From Echinicola rosea (lineage in GTDB: Bacteria > Bacteroidota > Bacteroidia > Cytophagales > Cyclobacteriaceae), in assembly GCF_005281475.1 (NCBI RefSeq), contig NZ_CP040106.1:2074501-2138500 (forward strand): a stretch of DNA of 64,000 nucleotides, written 5' to 3'. The position numbers and the translations under genes are program-made. How positions within the stretch are numbered: position 1 is the stretch's first letter; each line of letters begins with the position of its first letter. Shown one piece after another: positions 34,382 through 43,492 of this stretch. The notes under the pieces were generated by a model. It saw nothing but the letters and a program-made list of their open reading frames with translations, was not told where the DNA came from and searched no databases.

Positions 34382-36346
34382 ATGATGACTCATAAAAATG
34401 CGTCAATCAAGCAACATATCAGGTTGATGGCACTGATGTTATTACTGACAGGGCCCCTTTATGCAGAAGTCCGGCTTCCCCATTTGATCAGTGAGGGGAT
34501 GGTGCTGCAGCGCGACCAACCCATTCGGATGTGGGGATGGGCTGATCCAGGTGAGAAGGTGGCCGTCTTTTTTGATGGTGAACAAAAAGAAACCAATGCC
34601 AATGAAAATGGGGAATGGGAGGTAATATATTCTCCAAGAAAAGCGGGAGGCCCATTTAGGGTGCAGGTAGAAGGGGACAATATCCTGACCCTAGAGGATG
34701 TTTATGTGGGAGATGTGTGGGCATGTTCCGGGCAGTCCAATATGGAATTGACCATGGCGAGGGCGCGGCCTATGTTTCCAGAGGAATTTGATCAGGCAGC
34801 CAATCCATCCATCCGGTATTTTGATGTGCCCGATGCCTATGACTTTTCCAATGCCCAGACCGATACCAAGGGAGGGAAGTGGATCCAGGTGGACAAGGAG
34901 CACATCAGCCAATTTTCGGCCGTAGCTTATTTTTTTGCAAAGCGGCTGAATGAGAGATATGATGTGCCGATTGGTCTGATCAATGCCAGTGTGGGAGGCT
35001 CGCCCATTCAGTCTTGGATCAGAAAGGAGGAGCTTAAGCGTTTTCCGGAGGACTTTGCGGAAGCAGAGAAATTCAGTAACCCTGATCTGATCAAGCAAAT
35101 CGAAAAGCAGGACCGAGAACGTATTGGCACTTGGCAAAAAACAGTATATCAGAAGGATAAAGGCTATGCTCGTTCAACAGCACCATGGTATTCATTGGAT
35201 TCCGAAACCGAGGGATGGGAAAAAATGGAGCACTTGACACTATTGCCCTTGACGGATGATCGGGCCATTAACGGCGTTTATTGGTTCCGGAAGGAAATTG
35301 AATTGGACGACCCGAATGTCAGTGAGCGATCGGCAAAACTGCTAATGGGGACGATGATTGATAGTGATTCTACCTATATCAATGGCCATTTGGTCGGTGC
35401 CACGGGTTACCGCTATCCTCCTAGGCGCTATGAAGTACCTGCGGGAGTGTTGCGTCAGGGTAAGAATGTCTTGACGATCCGGCTCATCAGCGAGCGTGGT
35501 CAAGGGGGATTTGTGGAGGAAAAACCGTACCAGTTAGAGGTGAATGGAGAAATTCTGGATTTAAGAAAGGATTGGTATTACCGGCTAGGAGCGCAGATGC
35601 CCGCATTGCCGGGACAGACCTTTGTACGGTGGAAGCCATTGGGGCTGTACAATGCCATGATGGCACCTATCCAGCAGTTTCCGGTAAAAGGGGTGATTTG
35701 GTATCAAGGTGAATCCAATTCGGGTGAACCTGCCGCTTATGCATCACAGATGGAAGCGTTGATCAATGGTTGGCGAAAGGCTTGGAACCGTGTAGATTTG
35801 CCATTTTTATATGTGCAATTGCCCAATTTTATGGAAGTATCGACTGTGCCACAAGAAAGCAACTGGGCCGAGCTTAGGGAAGCCCAGCGTCAAGTGGCCA
35901 AAACGGTACCTCACACGGGCATTGCAGTGGCCATTGACGCAGGGGAAGCAAATGACATCCACCCGCTGGACAAGGAGACCATTGGCGATCGACTGGCCTT
36001 GCAGGCCTTTTCGGTGGCTTATGGAGAAAAAGATGGTCCCTTTTCAGGCCCTATGCTTCAGCGTATATCGGTAATGGGCGAGGAAATAGAACTCATCTTT
36101 AATACGGAAGGTAGTGGCTTGATGACGACAGATGGAGGTGAATTGGAAGGCTTCGCGGTCGCAGGAGAGGACGGAGAATTTCATTGGGCGGAAGCCCAGA
36201 TCACGGGTGATAAAGTCTTAGTCTCCTGCGCAAATGTGCCCCAGCCTATCAAGGTTCGCTATGCTTGGGCAAATAATCCGGAGAAGGCGAACTTGGCCAA
36301 TGCGGAGGGACTGCCTGCCTCACCGTTTGAGGTTTCGGTAGAATAG
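34382..36346 (+). CDS. SASA-domain carbohydrate esterase (sialate O-acetylesterase-like)
   Basis: The 654-residue protein has a signal peptide (IRLMALMLLLTGPLYA) and an SGNH-type SASA domain split by an inserted beta-sandwich (residues about 265-400, WFRKEIELDDPN... YINGHLVGATGYRYPPRRYEVP), a layout common in this family. The nucleophile is Ser119 in CSGQSNMEL, and the catalytic Asp/His motif is DIHPLDK near the C-terminal part of the domain; GVIWYQGESNSGEP forms another conserved block. Family members deacetylate sialic acid or hemicelluloses. Beside GH115, 115 bases away, acetylxylan is the natural guess. A start three bases downstream (second ATG) is equally possible. Confidence 0.88.
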   Translation: MMTHKNASIKQHIRLMALMLLLTGPLYAEVRLPHLISEGMVLQRDQPIRMWGWADPGEKVAVFFDGEQKETNANENGEWEVIYSPRKAGGPFRVQVEGDNILTLEDVYVGDVWACSGQSNMELTMARARPMFPEEFDQAANPSIRYFDVPDAYDFSNAQTDTKGGKWIQVDKEHISQFSAVAYFFAKRLNERYDVPIGLINASVGGSPIQSWIRKEELKRFPEDFAEAEKFSNPDLIKQIEKQDRERIGTWQKTVYQKDKGYARSTAPWYSLDSETEGWEKMEHLTLLPLTDDRAINGVYWFRKEIELDDPNVSERSAKLLMGTMIDSDSTYINGHLVGATGYRYPPRRYEVPAGVLRQGKNVLTIRLISERGQGGFVEEKPYQLEVNGEILDLRKDWYYRLGAQMPALPGQTFVRWKPLGLYNAMMAPIQQFPVKGVIWYQGESNSGEPAAYASQMEALINGWRKAWNRVDLPFLYVQLPNFMEVSTVPQESNWAELREAQRQVAKTVPHTGIAVAIDAGEANDIHPLDKETIGDRLALQAFSVAYGEKDGPFSGPMLQRISVMGEEIELIFNTEGSGLMTTDGGELEGFAVAGEDGEFHWAEAQITGDKVLVSCANVPQPIKVRYAWANNPEKANLANAEGLPASPFEVSVE

Positions 36347-36810
36347 CCCAAGGAAGGATTATCAAGTATTGTGAAAGGAGTCATGGCGACCAAATGCACA
36401 CCCAAAAATATGAGAGTACAGAAAAATGTAGTCTTGCGGAAATTGAAGGAATTTTTATAGTCATTTGTGGTGGATAGAAAAGGAAGAAAGGTGATGGGCA
36501 GGGTTGGCTTGAAATATTCTACCGGGGATGTGATGTTTTGTAGTGGTATTTTGGGTTAGTCGTAGTGAATAGCGGGAATGGTAGCGGTTTGTTTCGTAAA
36601 AGTGGGAAGCCAACAATATGAAGCCAAGACGAATCCGTTACCTGAAATCCTTTTTCTCCTCATTGGAGGATCGTAAATTACGGCTATCACAGATCAATTT
36701 GACGGAATTTTAGGATTTACAAGAAACCCGAATGACAATACTTTGCAAAAAAAACAATAACTTAAGCGCCAATTTGAAACGAATAAAAACCATTTAACCT
36801 ATTACACAAA
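36347..36810. other. 464-base gap before the symporter, no gene seen
   Basis: Only very short frames occur. There is no terminator hairpin or LacI-type operator. The symporter promoter should lie here, but no clear -33/-7 pair was found. Confidence 0.4.
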
Positions 36811-38454
36811 ATGACCTTTAACACATTAGACCTTGTTGTCTTTGTGGCCTACTGTCTTTTGATCATTACGATGGGGATCGTTGTATCAAGAGAAAAGAAG
36901 GGCCACGTGAAGGATTCGAAAGATTACTTTCTGGCAAGTAAAGCCTTGCCATGGTGGGCCGTCGGAGCGTCTTTGATTGCATCGAATATTTCCGCTGAGC
37001 AGTTTATCGGGATGTCAGGATCTGGTTTTGCGCTGGGACTGGCGATTTCGACTTACGAATGGATGGCAGCGGCCACCCTGCTGGTGGTGGCAATATTTTT
37101 CCTGCCGATTTACCTGAAAGAGGGCATATATACCATGCCCCAGTTCCTGAACAGACGTTATGACGGTCGTGTAAGGACCGTGATGGCCATTTTCTGGCTG
37201 CTGATCTATGTATTTGTAAACCTGACCTCTGTACTTTATTTGGGAGCGTTGAGTTTGGAGACCATTATGGGGGTACCGCTGACCTACGGGATCATGGGGC
37301 TGGCACTGTTTGCGATGGTGTATTCCATCTACGGTGGACTGAAGGCCGTGGCCTGGACCGATGTGGTCCAAGTGGTTTTCTTGGTTGCCGGAGGCTTGGC
37401 GACGACCTATTTGGCCCTCAGCTTGGTGGGGGATGGTGATGTGTGGGAAGGAATTGGGATTTTGCGAAAAGCCGCTCCTTCGCATTTCAGCATGATCATC
37501 GAAAAAGGCGAAATGATGATTCCCGATGGTACGGGAGGATCGCGCGATGCGTATTTGGATTTACCAGGGCTAAGTGTCCTGATCGGTGGCATGTGGATCG
37601 TAAACCTTAGCTACTGGGGATGTAACCAGTACATTACCCAGCGTGCCTTGGCTGCCAAAAGCCTTGGTGAAGCCCAGACCGGGATGGTATTTGCAGGATT
37701 TTTGAAGCTTTTGATGCCGCTGATCGTGGTGATCCCAGGTATTGCCGCGTATGTGATCGTGCAAAAAGGTGCTGATGCCAGCTTTATCGAATCCATGACA
37801 GATCCTGTGACGGGATTGGCCAAGTCTGATAGGGCGTACCCTACCTTGCTTCACTTGCTGCCTCCGGGCTTAAAGGGCTTGGCTTTTGCGGCCTTGACAG
37901 CGGCGATCGTTTCCTCATTGGCCTCCATGGCCAACAGTACCTCGACGATTTTTACCATTGATATTTATAAAGAGTTTTTCAATAAAAATGTATCAGAGGG
38001 AAAACAAGTTACCATTGGTAGGATTACCGCTGTAGTTGCCTTTATTATCGCAGCCATCGTGGCTCCACAGCTGCGGCAACTTGACCAGGCCTTTCAGTAC
38101 ATCCAGGAATATACCGGGTTTGTATCTCCAGGGGTGTTTGCGATATTTATCTTTGGCTTCTTCTGGAAGAAGACTACCTCCAATGCGGCCTTGACAGCAG
38201 CGGTGCTGACGATCCCTTTGTCCGCGGCCTTAAAGGTCATTACGCCAAACTTACCGTTTATCGATCGGATGGGGGTGGTTTTCTTGGTGCTTGCGGCTTT
38301 GATTATTGCCATTAGCTTGTACGAGGGTAAAGGAAAGGACAGTAAAAAGGCCATCGAAGTGGATGCAGAATTGTTTTCCACCAGTACTAAATTTAAAGTA
38401 GGAGCAGTATTGATCTGCGGGATACTTGTAGCACTCTACAGCGTGTTCTGGTAA
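36811..38454 (+). CDS. Sodium/sugar symporter, SSS (SGLT) family
   Basis: The 547-residue polytopic inner-membrane protein has about 14 predicted helices. Family motifs are [39 protein letters not shown] at the N-terminus, the [13 protein letters not shown] block, NLSYWGCNQYITQRALAAKSL and [30 protein letters not shown] transporters couple sugar uptake to sodium. It is a clear paralogue of the arabinose-operon symporter at 48524-50398. As the last gene of the GH115-esterase group it probably takes up xylose, xylo-oligosaccharides or glucuronate from the periplasm; the substrate is not decidable from sequence. Confidence 0.92.
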   Translation: MTFNTLDLVVFVAYCLLIITMGIVVSREKKGHVKDSKDYFLASKALPWWAVGASLIASNISAEQFIGMSGSGFALGLAISTYEWMAAATLLVVAIFFLPIYLKEGIYTMPQFLNRRYDGRVRTVMAIFWLLIYVFVNLTSVLYLGALSLETIMGVPLTYGIMGLALFAMVYSIYGGLKAVAWTDVVQVVFLVAGGLATTYLALSLVGDGDVWEGIGILRKAAPSHFSMIIEKGEMMIPDGTGGSRDAYLDLPGLSVLIGGMWIVNLSYWGCNQYITQRALAAKSLGEAQTGMVFAGFLKLLMPLIVVIPGIAAYVIVQKGADASFIESMTDPVTGLAKSDRAYPTLLHLLPPGLKGLAFAALTAAIVSSLASMANSTSTIFTIDIYKEFFNKNVSEGKQVTIGRITAVVAFIIAAIVAPQLRQLDQAFQYIQEYTGFVSPGVFAIFIFGFFWKKTTSNAALTAAVLTIPLSAALKVITPNLPFIDRMGVVFLVLAALIIAISLYEGKGKDSKKAIEVDAELFSTSTKFKVGAVLICGILVALYSVFW

Positions 38455-38476
38455 TCCATTATTGACGAACCGATTT

Positions 38477-38546
38477 AAACGGCGTGAAGCGATCCCTTCT
38501 TGTACTAGTTGCACGGAGAGGGAAAGGCATTCACGCCGTTTTTTTG
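38477..38546 (+). terminator. Terminator after the symporter gene
   Basis: AAACGGCGTGAA and TTCACGCCGTTT form a 12-bp outer stem with a further inner stem (CCCTTC/GAGGG), closed by a run of seven T. It lies 22 bases after the stop codon. Confidence 0.8.
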
Positions 38547-38579
38547 TGGTTTTTCGATTGATGGAGTTGGGAAGTGAAG

Positions 38580-38633
38580 CGGGGCATTACAAATGCCCGG
38601 CTCGTGTGTTCCTCGTTGGAAACAAGCAACAGT
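38580..38633 (+). repeat. REP-like double hairpin, copy 1
   Basis: GGGCATTACAAATGCCC is followed by a GTTCCTCGTTGGAAAC-type second hairpin. The second stem is partly degraded here (CTCGTT/AACAAG). The same pair recurs at 39872 and, diverged, at 40666. Nothing else is seen in the gap up to 38919. Confidence 0.65.
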
Positions 38634-38919
38634 ATGATTGGAAAGGAGGAAGATTAAGGTAAATGGTTGATTTTGAGTAAAAATACCCAATTTTGGGTAT
38701 TGTTTGATGATTAGGGAATCAGTAGTTTAGCGATGAGGGTGCAAGCGGACAAGCTGCTTTCTATTGGGGCAAAGATGTATTGTTTAGATTAAATTGAGGC
38801 TGTGTAGGCCCATTGTTTCTTAAGTCTCTGGACTGGTTGGGTAACTTTTGTTGTTTGAATGAAAAAAATAGTCCAATTCATCTTACATCACGCTAAGAAA
38901 CGCTGTTAACTAAAGAGTT

Positions 38920-39402
38920 ATGGAAGTTTTTAATTTTATCAGAGTAATTTCCTTAGGAGCCTGCCTGTTGGTAGGTTTAGTGTTTATTGTTTTGGTCTTT
39001 GCCAAAAAAAGGAATAAGACAAGGCATCTTGCCATCGCTGGATTGAGTTTGCTGATGATGTATCTGGTCAATATCTATATGGCATCCCTTCAAAATGCCA
39101 TTTACCACCCCCCTCAAAAGCTTGGTCAACTAAGATTTTTGGCTTTTGGAGTGGCCTCAAATGGTGAAAAGGGCTGGCTAGGGGTTTATGAGGATGCTAC
39201 TTGGGAATTTGGACCATCCTATAGGGAAATAAAGGCTAGCGGGACCTACGTTTTAAAAGGGGATACCATTATTCTAAAGGGTGATGACGGGGATAAGGCA
39301 TATAAAAATAGCAGGGTATTGATGGCTGGTCAGCTGAGCACCCAATCGAAGAACGCGAATCTAAACGAATTGAAAATAGCGCTAAATAACTTAAACCCAT
39401 GA
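38920..39402 (+). CDS. Small two-helix membrane protein of unknown function
   Basis: The 160-residue protein has two N-terminal transmembrane helices (about 7-28 and 37-55) followed by a soluble C-terminal domain with beta-rich sequence (WLGVYEDATWEFGPSYREIKASGTYVLKGDTIILKGDDG). The C-terminal part resembles small lipocalin-like domains that report on a computed property of a molecule, but no family is recognised. Its stop overlaps the start of the next gene by four bases (ATGA), so the two are translationally coupled and probably work together. It may be a horizontally acquired envelope pair, since it lies among REP-like repeats. The function is unknown. Confidence 0.6.
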   Translation: MEVFNFIRVISLGACLLVGLVFIVLVFAKKRNKTRHLAIAGLSLLMMYLVNIYMASLQNAIYHPPQKLGQLRFLAFGVASNGEKGWLGVYEDATWEFGPSYREIKASGTYVLKGDTIILKGDDGDKAYKNSRVLMAGQLSTQSKNANLNELKIALNNLNP

Positions 39403-39812
39403 AGGCAATCATTATAGTTACATTGTCCCTACTGATGGTTTCGTGTAAACAATCTAAAACAGGAAGGAGTCAAATTAAATTAGACGGTAAATATTCTGTG
39501 GTGGATTATAGGATGACTCCCGAGTTTATCCATGACACGGTTGGCAGAGATAAGCTAATGGCTATTTTGAAAGGCAGTACGTATAAATTTGACTTTTCTA
39601 ACAAAAATTCCATCGTGAGGATTGATCCGCAATTTGGGATGGAGTACTTCGGGGATTCTGTTTTTGAATACCGGATAGACCATAAGTTTATGGCTTTGAG
39701 AAGTCCGGATAACAAAATAAATTTACCATACAGAAACGACAATGGGATATTACGGTTGTTGATCCATAAAAAAGGAATTAAGCATTTTTCGATCATACCG
39801 GTTAAACAGTGA
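39399..39812 (+). CDS. Small lipoprotein of unknown function
   Basis: The 137-residue protein begins with a lipoprotein signal (MKAIIIVTLSLLMVSC, acylated Cys16). The mature part is short and beta-rich (KLDGKYSVVDYRM; YKFDFSNKNSIVRIDPQFGMEYFGDSVFEYRIDHKFMAL), as in small lipocalin-like domains. Its start overlaps the stop of the upstream two-helix membrane protein, and both carry a KGDTI/SVFEYRI-type beta segment of similar style. No family was recognised and the function is unknown. Confidence 0.6.
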   Translation: MKAIIIVTLSLLMVSCKQSKTGRSQIKLDGKYSVVDYRMTPEFIHDTVGRDKLMAILKGSTYKFDFSNKNSIVRIDPQFGMEYFGDSVFEYRIDHKFMALRSPDNKINLPYRNDNGILRLLIHKKGIKHFSIIPVKQ

Positions 39813-39871
39813 AAGTGTAAAAAAAGGTTATGGCTTAGACTTGTCGTTTTTATAGGATTGGGATGTGAAAT

Positions 39872-39924
39872 GGGGGCATTACAAATGCCCGGTGTATTGT
39901 TCCTCGTTGGAAACGAGGAACAGT
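39872..39924 (+). repeat. REP-like double hairpin, copy 2 (best preserved)
   Basis: The first hairpin GGGCATT-ACA-AATGCCC (39874-39890) is followed by TTCCTCGTT-GGA-AACGAGGAA (from 39900). Both stems are perfect. It lies between the lipoprotein and racemase genes. Confidence 0.75.
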
Positions 39925-39961
39925 TAAATAGAGGGTCGTGTAAACAGAATTTTATTGAAAG

Positions 39962-40663
39962 ATGAAAAAAATAGGCTTGGTAGGAGGGATCAGCTGGACG
40001 TCCACTTTGGATTATTATAAGTTAATAAATCAAGGAGTCAATGAACAATTGGGTGGACTAAACGGTGCCGAATGCATCGTATATTCCTTGAATTTTTCGG
40101 ATATTCAAAAGGTAGGTTGGACGAATGCGTATGACTTGATCTTTGAGGCTTGTAAATCCTTGGTTTTATGCAAGGTGGATGCTATTGTTTTGTGTGCGAA
40201 TACAGCACATTTGTTTGCTGATGAAATACAGTCAAAAATTCAGGTGCCAATTATCCATATCGGTGAAGCAACTGCCCTAGAAATTAAAAAAGAAAAGTTA
40301 AGCAAGGTAGGGCTTTTAGGTACCAAATTTACCATGGAAATGGACTTTTACCGAAACAAACTGAAAGCGTATGACATTGAGACCATTGTTCCAGCAGGAA
40401 GTGATGCTATAGCATCGATACAGGATATCGTAAAAAATGAATTGGGTAAAGGTATTTTGAGGACAGAATCCAAAGAGAAATTTATAGGGTATGCGAATGG
40501 ACTGGTGAAGAGAGGGGCTGAAGGCATAATTTTAGGCTGCACAGAGATACCGATGTTAGTTGGCCAAGATGATTTTAATTTACCGGTATTTGATACCACT
40601 AGGATTCATGTAGATCGTATTACCCGTTTCGCATTGGGCATCGACGAGCCGTTTGTGGCCTAG
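39962..40663 (+). CDS. Aspartate/glutamate racemase-family protein
   Basis: The 233-residue protein belongs to the cofactor-independent Asp/Glu racemase superfamily. It starts KKIGLVGGISWTSTLDYYKLIN, has the first catalytic cysteine in LCANTAHLF (Cys78) and the second in GCTEIP (Cys193), and shows VGLLGTKFTMEMDFYRN between the two lobes. Family members interconvert L- and D-aspartate or glutamate, or act on related acids. It stands alone between REP-like repeats and is unlinked by context to the neighbouring sugar genes. The name aspartate racemase is the best guess; the substrate is not proven. Confidence 0.87.
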   Translation: MKKIGLVGGISWTSTLDYYKLINQGVNEQLGGLNGAECIVYSLNFSDIQKVGWTNAYDLIFEACKSLVLCKVDAIVLCANTAHLFADEIQSKIQVPIIHIGEATALEIKKEKLSKVGLLGTKFTMEMDFYRNKLKAYDIETIVPAGSDAIASIQDIVKNELGKGILRTESKEKFIGYANGLVKRGAEGIILGCTEIPMLVGQDDFNLPVFDTTRIHVDRITRFALGIDEPFVA

Positions 40664-40665
40664 TG

Positions 40666-40733
40666 AGCATTGCCACTGTCCGGTGCATTGTTCCTCTTTT
40701 CCCTCAGTTCCTCGTTGGAAACGAGGGACAGTA
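40666..40733 (+). repeat. REP-like double hairpin, copy 3 (diverged)
   Basis: GCATTGCCACTGTCCGGTGCATTGTTCCTC is followed by an insertion and TTCCTCGTTGGAAACGAGG. The second hairpin is intact and the first has lost its pairing. It begins just after the racemase stop codon. Confidence 0.55.
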
Positions 40734-40834
40734 CGGGGAGAAAGGCCGATAGATAAGTAGCGGATATCTGCCAAGCCCTTGGCACTTAAAAGTATAACGA
40801 ACCTTTCCCTTGTTTTGGTCTTCCTTTCTCCCTT

Positions 40835-41674
40835 TTAAGATCTGTATATCGCTGCTCGGTAAGCGGAAGGGGTGATGCCTTTGATATCTTTAAATTGCCG
40901 GTTAAAATTGGTGATGTTTCGGAAGCCGCATTGGTGAAAAATCTGAGAGATAAAGGTGTTTTTGTCCTTGAGGAGTTTACAAGCATGGGCAATGCGGATT
41001 TCTTTGAGGAAGCCACTAAAGGATTTTTTAGTGTTGAGCTTAAAAAAGCGGCGAAAGTTGGATGTGCTCATTTTGGCAATGGCGGCGACTTGGTCCACTT
41101 TGATATTTTCCTGGAAATGATTAAAGGTATATTCCAACACCTCGTCAATGATGCCTTTGGAGTCAAAAAAGTCAATGGGTTCATTGGTCAGCAGGGTGTT
41201 TTGGGTGGTGGTGCTGATCTGATGAAGGACATCCAGCAAGATGCCGATATGGGTGAAGCCTTCCACTTCTACCAATTGTTTGATGAGCTCCAAAACGAAT
41301 GGTTGCGGGGAATAATCCACGGCCATTCCCTGTTTCAGCCGTATAAGCCGACGTATATTGGCCATTTCTGGCATCTTCAGAAAGGTATGACCGAATATTG
41401 CCTGATCAAACTGAATGACGATCACTGTACAAAAAATATCTTTTTGGGCTTTGCGAAACCAATGCGGCACATTTGAGCCGATATAGAATAGATCGCCTGG
41501 AGAAAATTCCCCTACAAAATCTCCAATGATGGCTGTGCCATGACCTGCTTGAATGTAAAGAATCTCGTTTTCGATGTGCCGATGCCAAGGTGTTTCGAAT
41601 AGTGGAGTGCTCATGGTTATGGACACAAATGACTTGAATTCCTGCCGTGGAAGTTTTTGGACAATCGGTTTCAT
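40835..41674 (-). CDS. AraC-family transcriptional regulator, probable regulator of xylBA
   Basis: The 279-residue protein has an N-terminal cupin sensor domain (about 25-100; ETPWHRHIENEILYIQAGHGTAIIGDFVGEFSPGDLFYIGSNVPHWF) and a C-terminal AraC double helix-turn-helix (about 175-275; VDQVAAIAKMSTSNFRRFFKLNTKKSFSGFLKEIRIAHACKLL, FISQIFHQCGFRNITNFNRQFKDIKGITPSAYR). It is divergent from xylB-xylA, and the 179-base intergenic region holds direct half-sites with about 21- and 32-base spacing and a 40-bp palindrome, typical of AraC control. A role as pentose-responsive activator of xylBA is inferred from this arrangement. Other pentose genes may also be targets. Confidence 0.9.
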   Translation of the reverse strand: MKPIVQKLPRQEFKSFVSITMSTPLFETPWHRHIENEILYIQAGHGTAIIGDFVGEFSPGDLFYIGSNVPHWFRKAQKDIFCTVIVIQFDQAIFGHTFLKMPEMANIRRLIRLKQGMAVDYSPQPFVLELIKQLVEVEGFTHIGILLDVLHQISTTTQNTLLTNEPIDFFDSKGIIDEVLEYTFNHFQENIKVDQVAAIAKMSTSNFRRFFKLNTKKSFSGFLKEIRIAHACKLLKDKNTFISQIFHQCGFRNITNFNRQFKDIKGITPSAYRAAIYRS

Positions 41675-41720
41675 ATGGGTACAGAAGGGCTAATCAATAT
41701 TCTGGGTTTTAAGCTACAAG

Positions 41721-41760
41721 ATAATACTCTTTGATTAAAAATTTAATCAAAGAGTATTAT
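41721..41760. promoter_or_regulatory. 40-bp palindrome in the AraC-xylB intergenic region
   Basis: Two 19-base arms are exact reverse complements, with only the two centre bases unpaired. Each arm contains the half-site TTTAATCAAA (41742-41751 on the plus strand, 41730-41739 on the minus strand). It could act as a regulator-binding site, a bidirectional terminator/attenuator, or both. Confidence 0.7.
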
Positions 41761-41762
41761 TA

Positions 41763-41804
41763 TTTAATCGAATAGTGTTAGTTAGTACTGCTAATTTAAT
41801 CGAA
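41763..41804 (+). promoter_or_regulatory. Direct half-sites TTTAATCGAA upstream of xylB
   Basis: TTTAATCGAA occurs at 41763-41772 and 41795-41804, 21 and 53 bases downstream of TTTAATCAAA at 41742. Spacings of 21 and 32 bases are close to two and three helical turns, placing all sites on one DNA face, as expected for an AraC-type activator. The last site ends 49 bases before the xylB start. Confidence 0.6.
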
Positions 41805-41853
41805 ATTTGTTAAAGACAATTAGGATAAAAATGAAACAAACCCAAAATAAAAT

Positions 41854-43347
41854 ATGCGACGATTACTGATCGGATACGACATAGGGAGTTCTTCTGTAAA
41901 GGCCACACTGCTGGATGCCGATTCCGGAAAAGTAGTGGCCAGCGTTGGTCAGCCGAAAGTAGAAATGCCCATTGATTCTCCCCAAAAGGACTGGGCAGAG
42001 CAAGATCCTCTGATGTGGTGGAAATATGTTACCGAAACCACTCAGCATATCATTCGCCAAGGAGACGTCAAGTCTGGCGAATTACAGGGGATAGGAATCA
42101 GTTACCAAATGCATGGATTAGTGATGGTGGATAAGGATCAGCAGGTCATCCGCCCGTCGATCATTTGGTGTGATAGTCGCGCAGTGGAAATTGGGAATAA
42201 TGCGTTTGAGGTCTTGGGGAGTGAATTTTGTCTTTCCCATCTCCTTAATTCTCCCGGAAATTTCACAGCGTCCAAGCTCAAATGGGTAAAGGATAACGAA
42301 CCCGCCAATTATGAGAAAATCCATAAAGTGATGTTACCGGGCGACTTTATCGCCATGAAATTGACAGGGGAGATTTTCACTTCTGAATCAGGACTGTCGG
42401 AAGGTGTTTTTTGGGACTTTCAAGAAAATCGGTTGAGTCAGGAGTTGCTGGACCATTATGGCATTGATAAGGAATTGCTGGCCGCTGCGATCCCTTCTTT
42501 TGCAGAAGGCGGAAAGGTAAATGCTGCCGCCGCCAAAGCATTGGGGATCGATGAAGGCGTTCCTGTGACCTACAGGGCAGGGGATCAGCCGAATAATGCC
42601 TTTTCCCTGAACGTGCTGGAAGCGGGCGAATTGGCCACTACAGCTGGGACCTCGGGAACTGTCTATGGTGTGAGCAAAGCTCCTGTCCATGATCCCAAGT
42701 CAAGGGTGAATACTTTCTTACATGTAAATCACCTATCAGAAAATCCCCATTACGGCGTATTGCTGTGTGTTAATGGTACGGGAATCCTTAACAGCTGGCT
42801 TAAGAAGATGCTGGGAGGGGAATCCATTGACTATGAATCCATGAACACCTTGGCGGAGGAAGTACCTGTGGGTGCGGAAGGGCTGAGCTTTATTCCCTTT
42901 GGCAATGGCGCCGAGCGCATCATGGAAAACAGAAGCGTAGGAGCCCATCTTAGCGGCCTAAACTTGCTCAAGCATGATAAGCGCCATGTCCTCCGTGCTG
43001 GCCAAGAGGGTATTGTGAGTGCCTTGACTTTCGGGTTTAATATCATGAAAAACATGGGGCTAACACTGGACACGGTAAAAGCAGGCAGGGCTAATATGTT
43101 CCTCAGTCCACTGTTTAGGGAGGCCTTTGTAAATATGAACGAGGTGAATTTGGAGTTTTACGATACCGATGGTTCCCAAGGGGCTGCAAGAGGTGCCGGA
43201 GTAGGAGCAGGCTTCTATGCCAGTCCAAAAGAAGCATTCAGCGGTTTGGAGAAAGTCGCCTCATTTGCACCCGATTCCAAATTGGTACAGATATACAAGG
43301 AAGTTTACCAGCAATGGGAGGAAAACTTGGGTAAAGTAATCCGATAG
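41854..43347 (+). CDS. xylB: Xylulokinase (FGGY family)
   Basis: The 497-residue FGGY carbohydrate kinase starts YDIGSSSVKATLLDADSGKVV (nucleotide-binding). It has the xylulokinase-typical QMHGLV motif (about 85-90), IIWCDSRA, and the catalytic Asp244 in RAGDQPNNAF. The C-terminal ATPase half shows TTAGTSGTVYGVS and GAARGAGVGAG. It phosphorylates D-xylulose to xylulose-5-phosphate. It forms an operon with xylA, 145 bases downstream, and is divergent from the AraC regulator. As no ribulokinase is seen in the window, ribulose from the nearby AraA would need another kinase elsewhere or a relaxed specificity here. Confidence 0.94.
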   Translation: MRRLLIGYDIGSSSVKATLLDADSGKVVASVGQPKVEMPIDSPQKDWAEQDPLMWWKYVTETTQHIIRQGDVKSGELQGIGISYQMHGLVMVDKDQQVIRPSIIWCDSRAVEIGNNAFEVLGSEFCLSHLLNSPGNFTASKLKWVKDNEPANYEKIHKVMLPGDFIAMKLTGEIFTSESGLSEGVFWDFQENRLSQELLDHYGIDKELLAAAIPSFAEGGKVNAAAAKALGIDEGVPVTYRAGDQPNNAFSLNVLEAGELATTAGTSGTVYGVSKAPVHDPKSRVNTFLHVNHLSENPHYGVLLCVNGTGILNSWLKKMLGGESIDYESMNTLAEEVPVGAEGLSFIPFGNGAERIMENRSVGAHLSGLNLLKHDKRHVLRAGQEGIVSALTFGFNIMKNMGLTLDTVKAGRANMFLSPLFREAFVNMNEVNLEFYDTDGSQGAARGAGVGAGFYASPKEAFSGLEKVASFAPDSKLVQIYKEVYQQWEENLGKVIR

Positions 43348-43492
43348 GTTTTTGCGTCCACTGAGCATAGTCGAAGGCACGGCCAGAAACGATCACAACT
43401 AATTCACAAAAAAACAGGGGCAACATTAGACAACGCTCTGATTACCAATAACAAAATACTAACTAACTGAATAACCAATAACCAAATATACC

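Noticed and set aside
36618..36713. 31-codon frame (MKPRRIRYLKSFFSSLED) in the gap before the symporter
   Set aside because: Too short and without supporting context; no homologue or start signal recognised.
38580..40733. CRISPR array
   Set aside because: The repeats are three widely spaced hairpin pairs separated by genes, without regular spacers or cas genes.
40895..41476. 193-residue frame opposite the AraC regulator
   Set aside because: Antisense shadow of a conserved helix-turn-helix gene.
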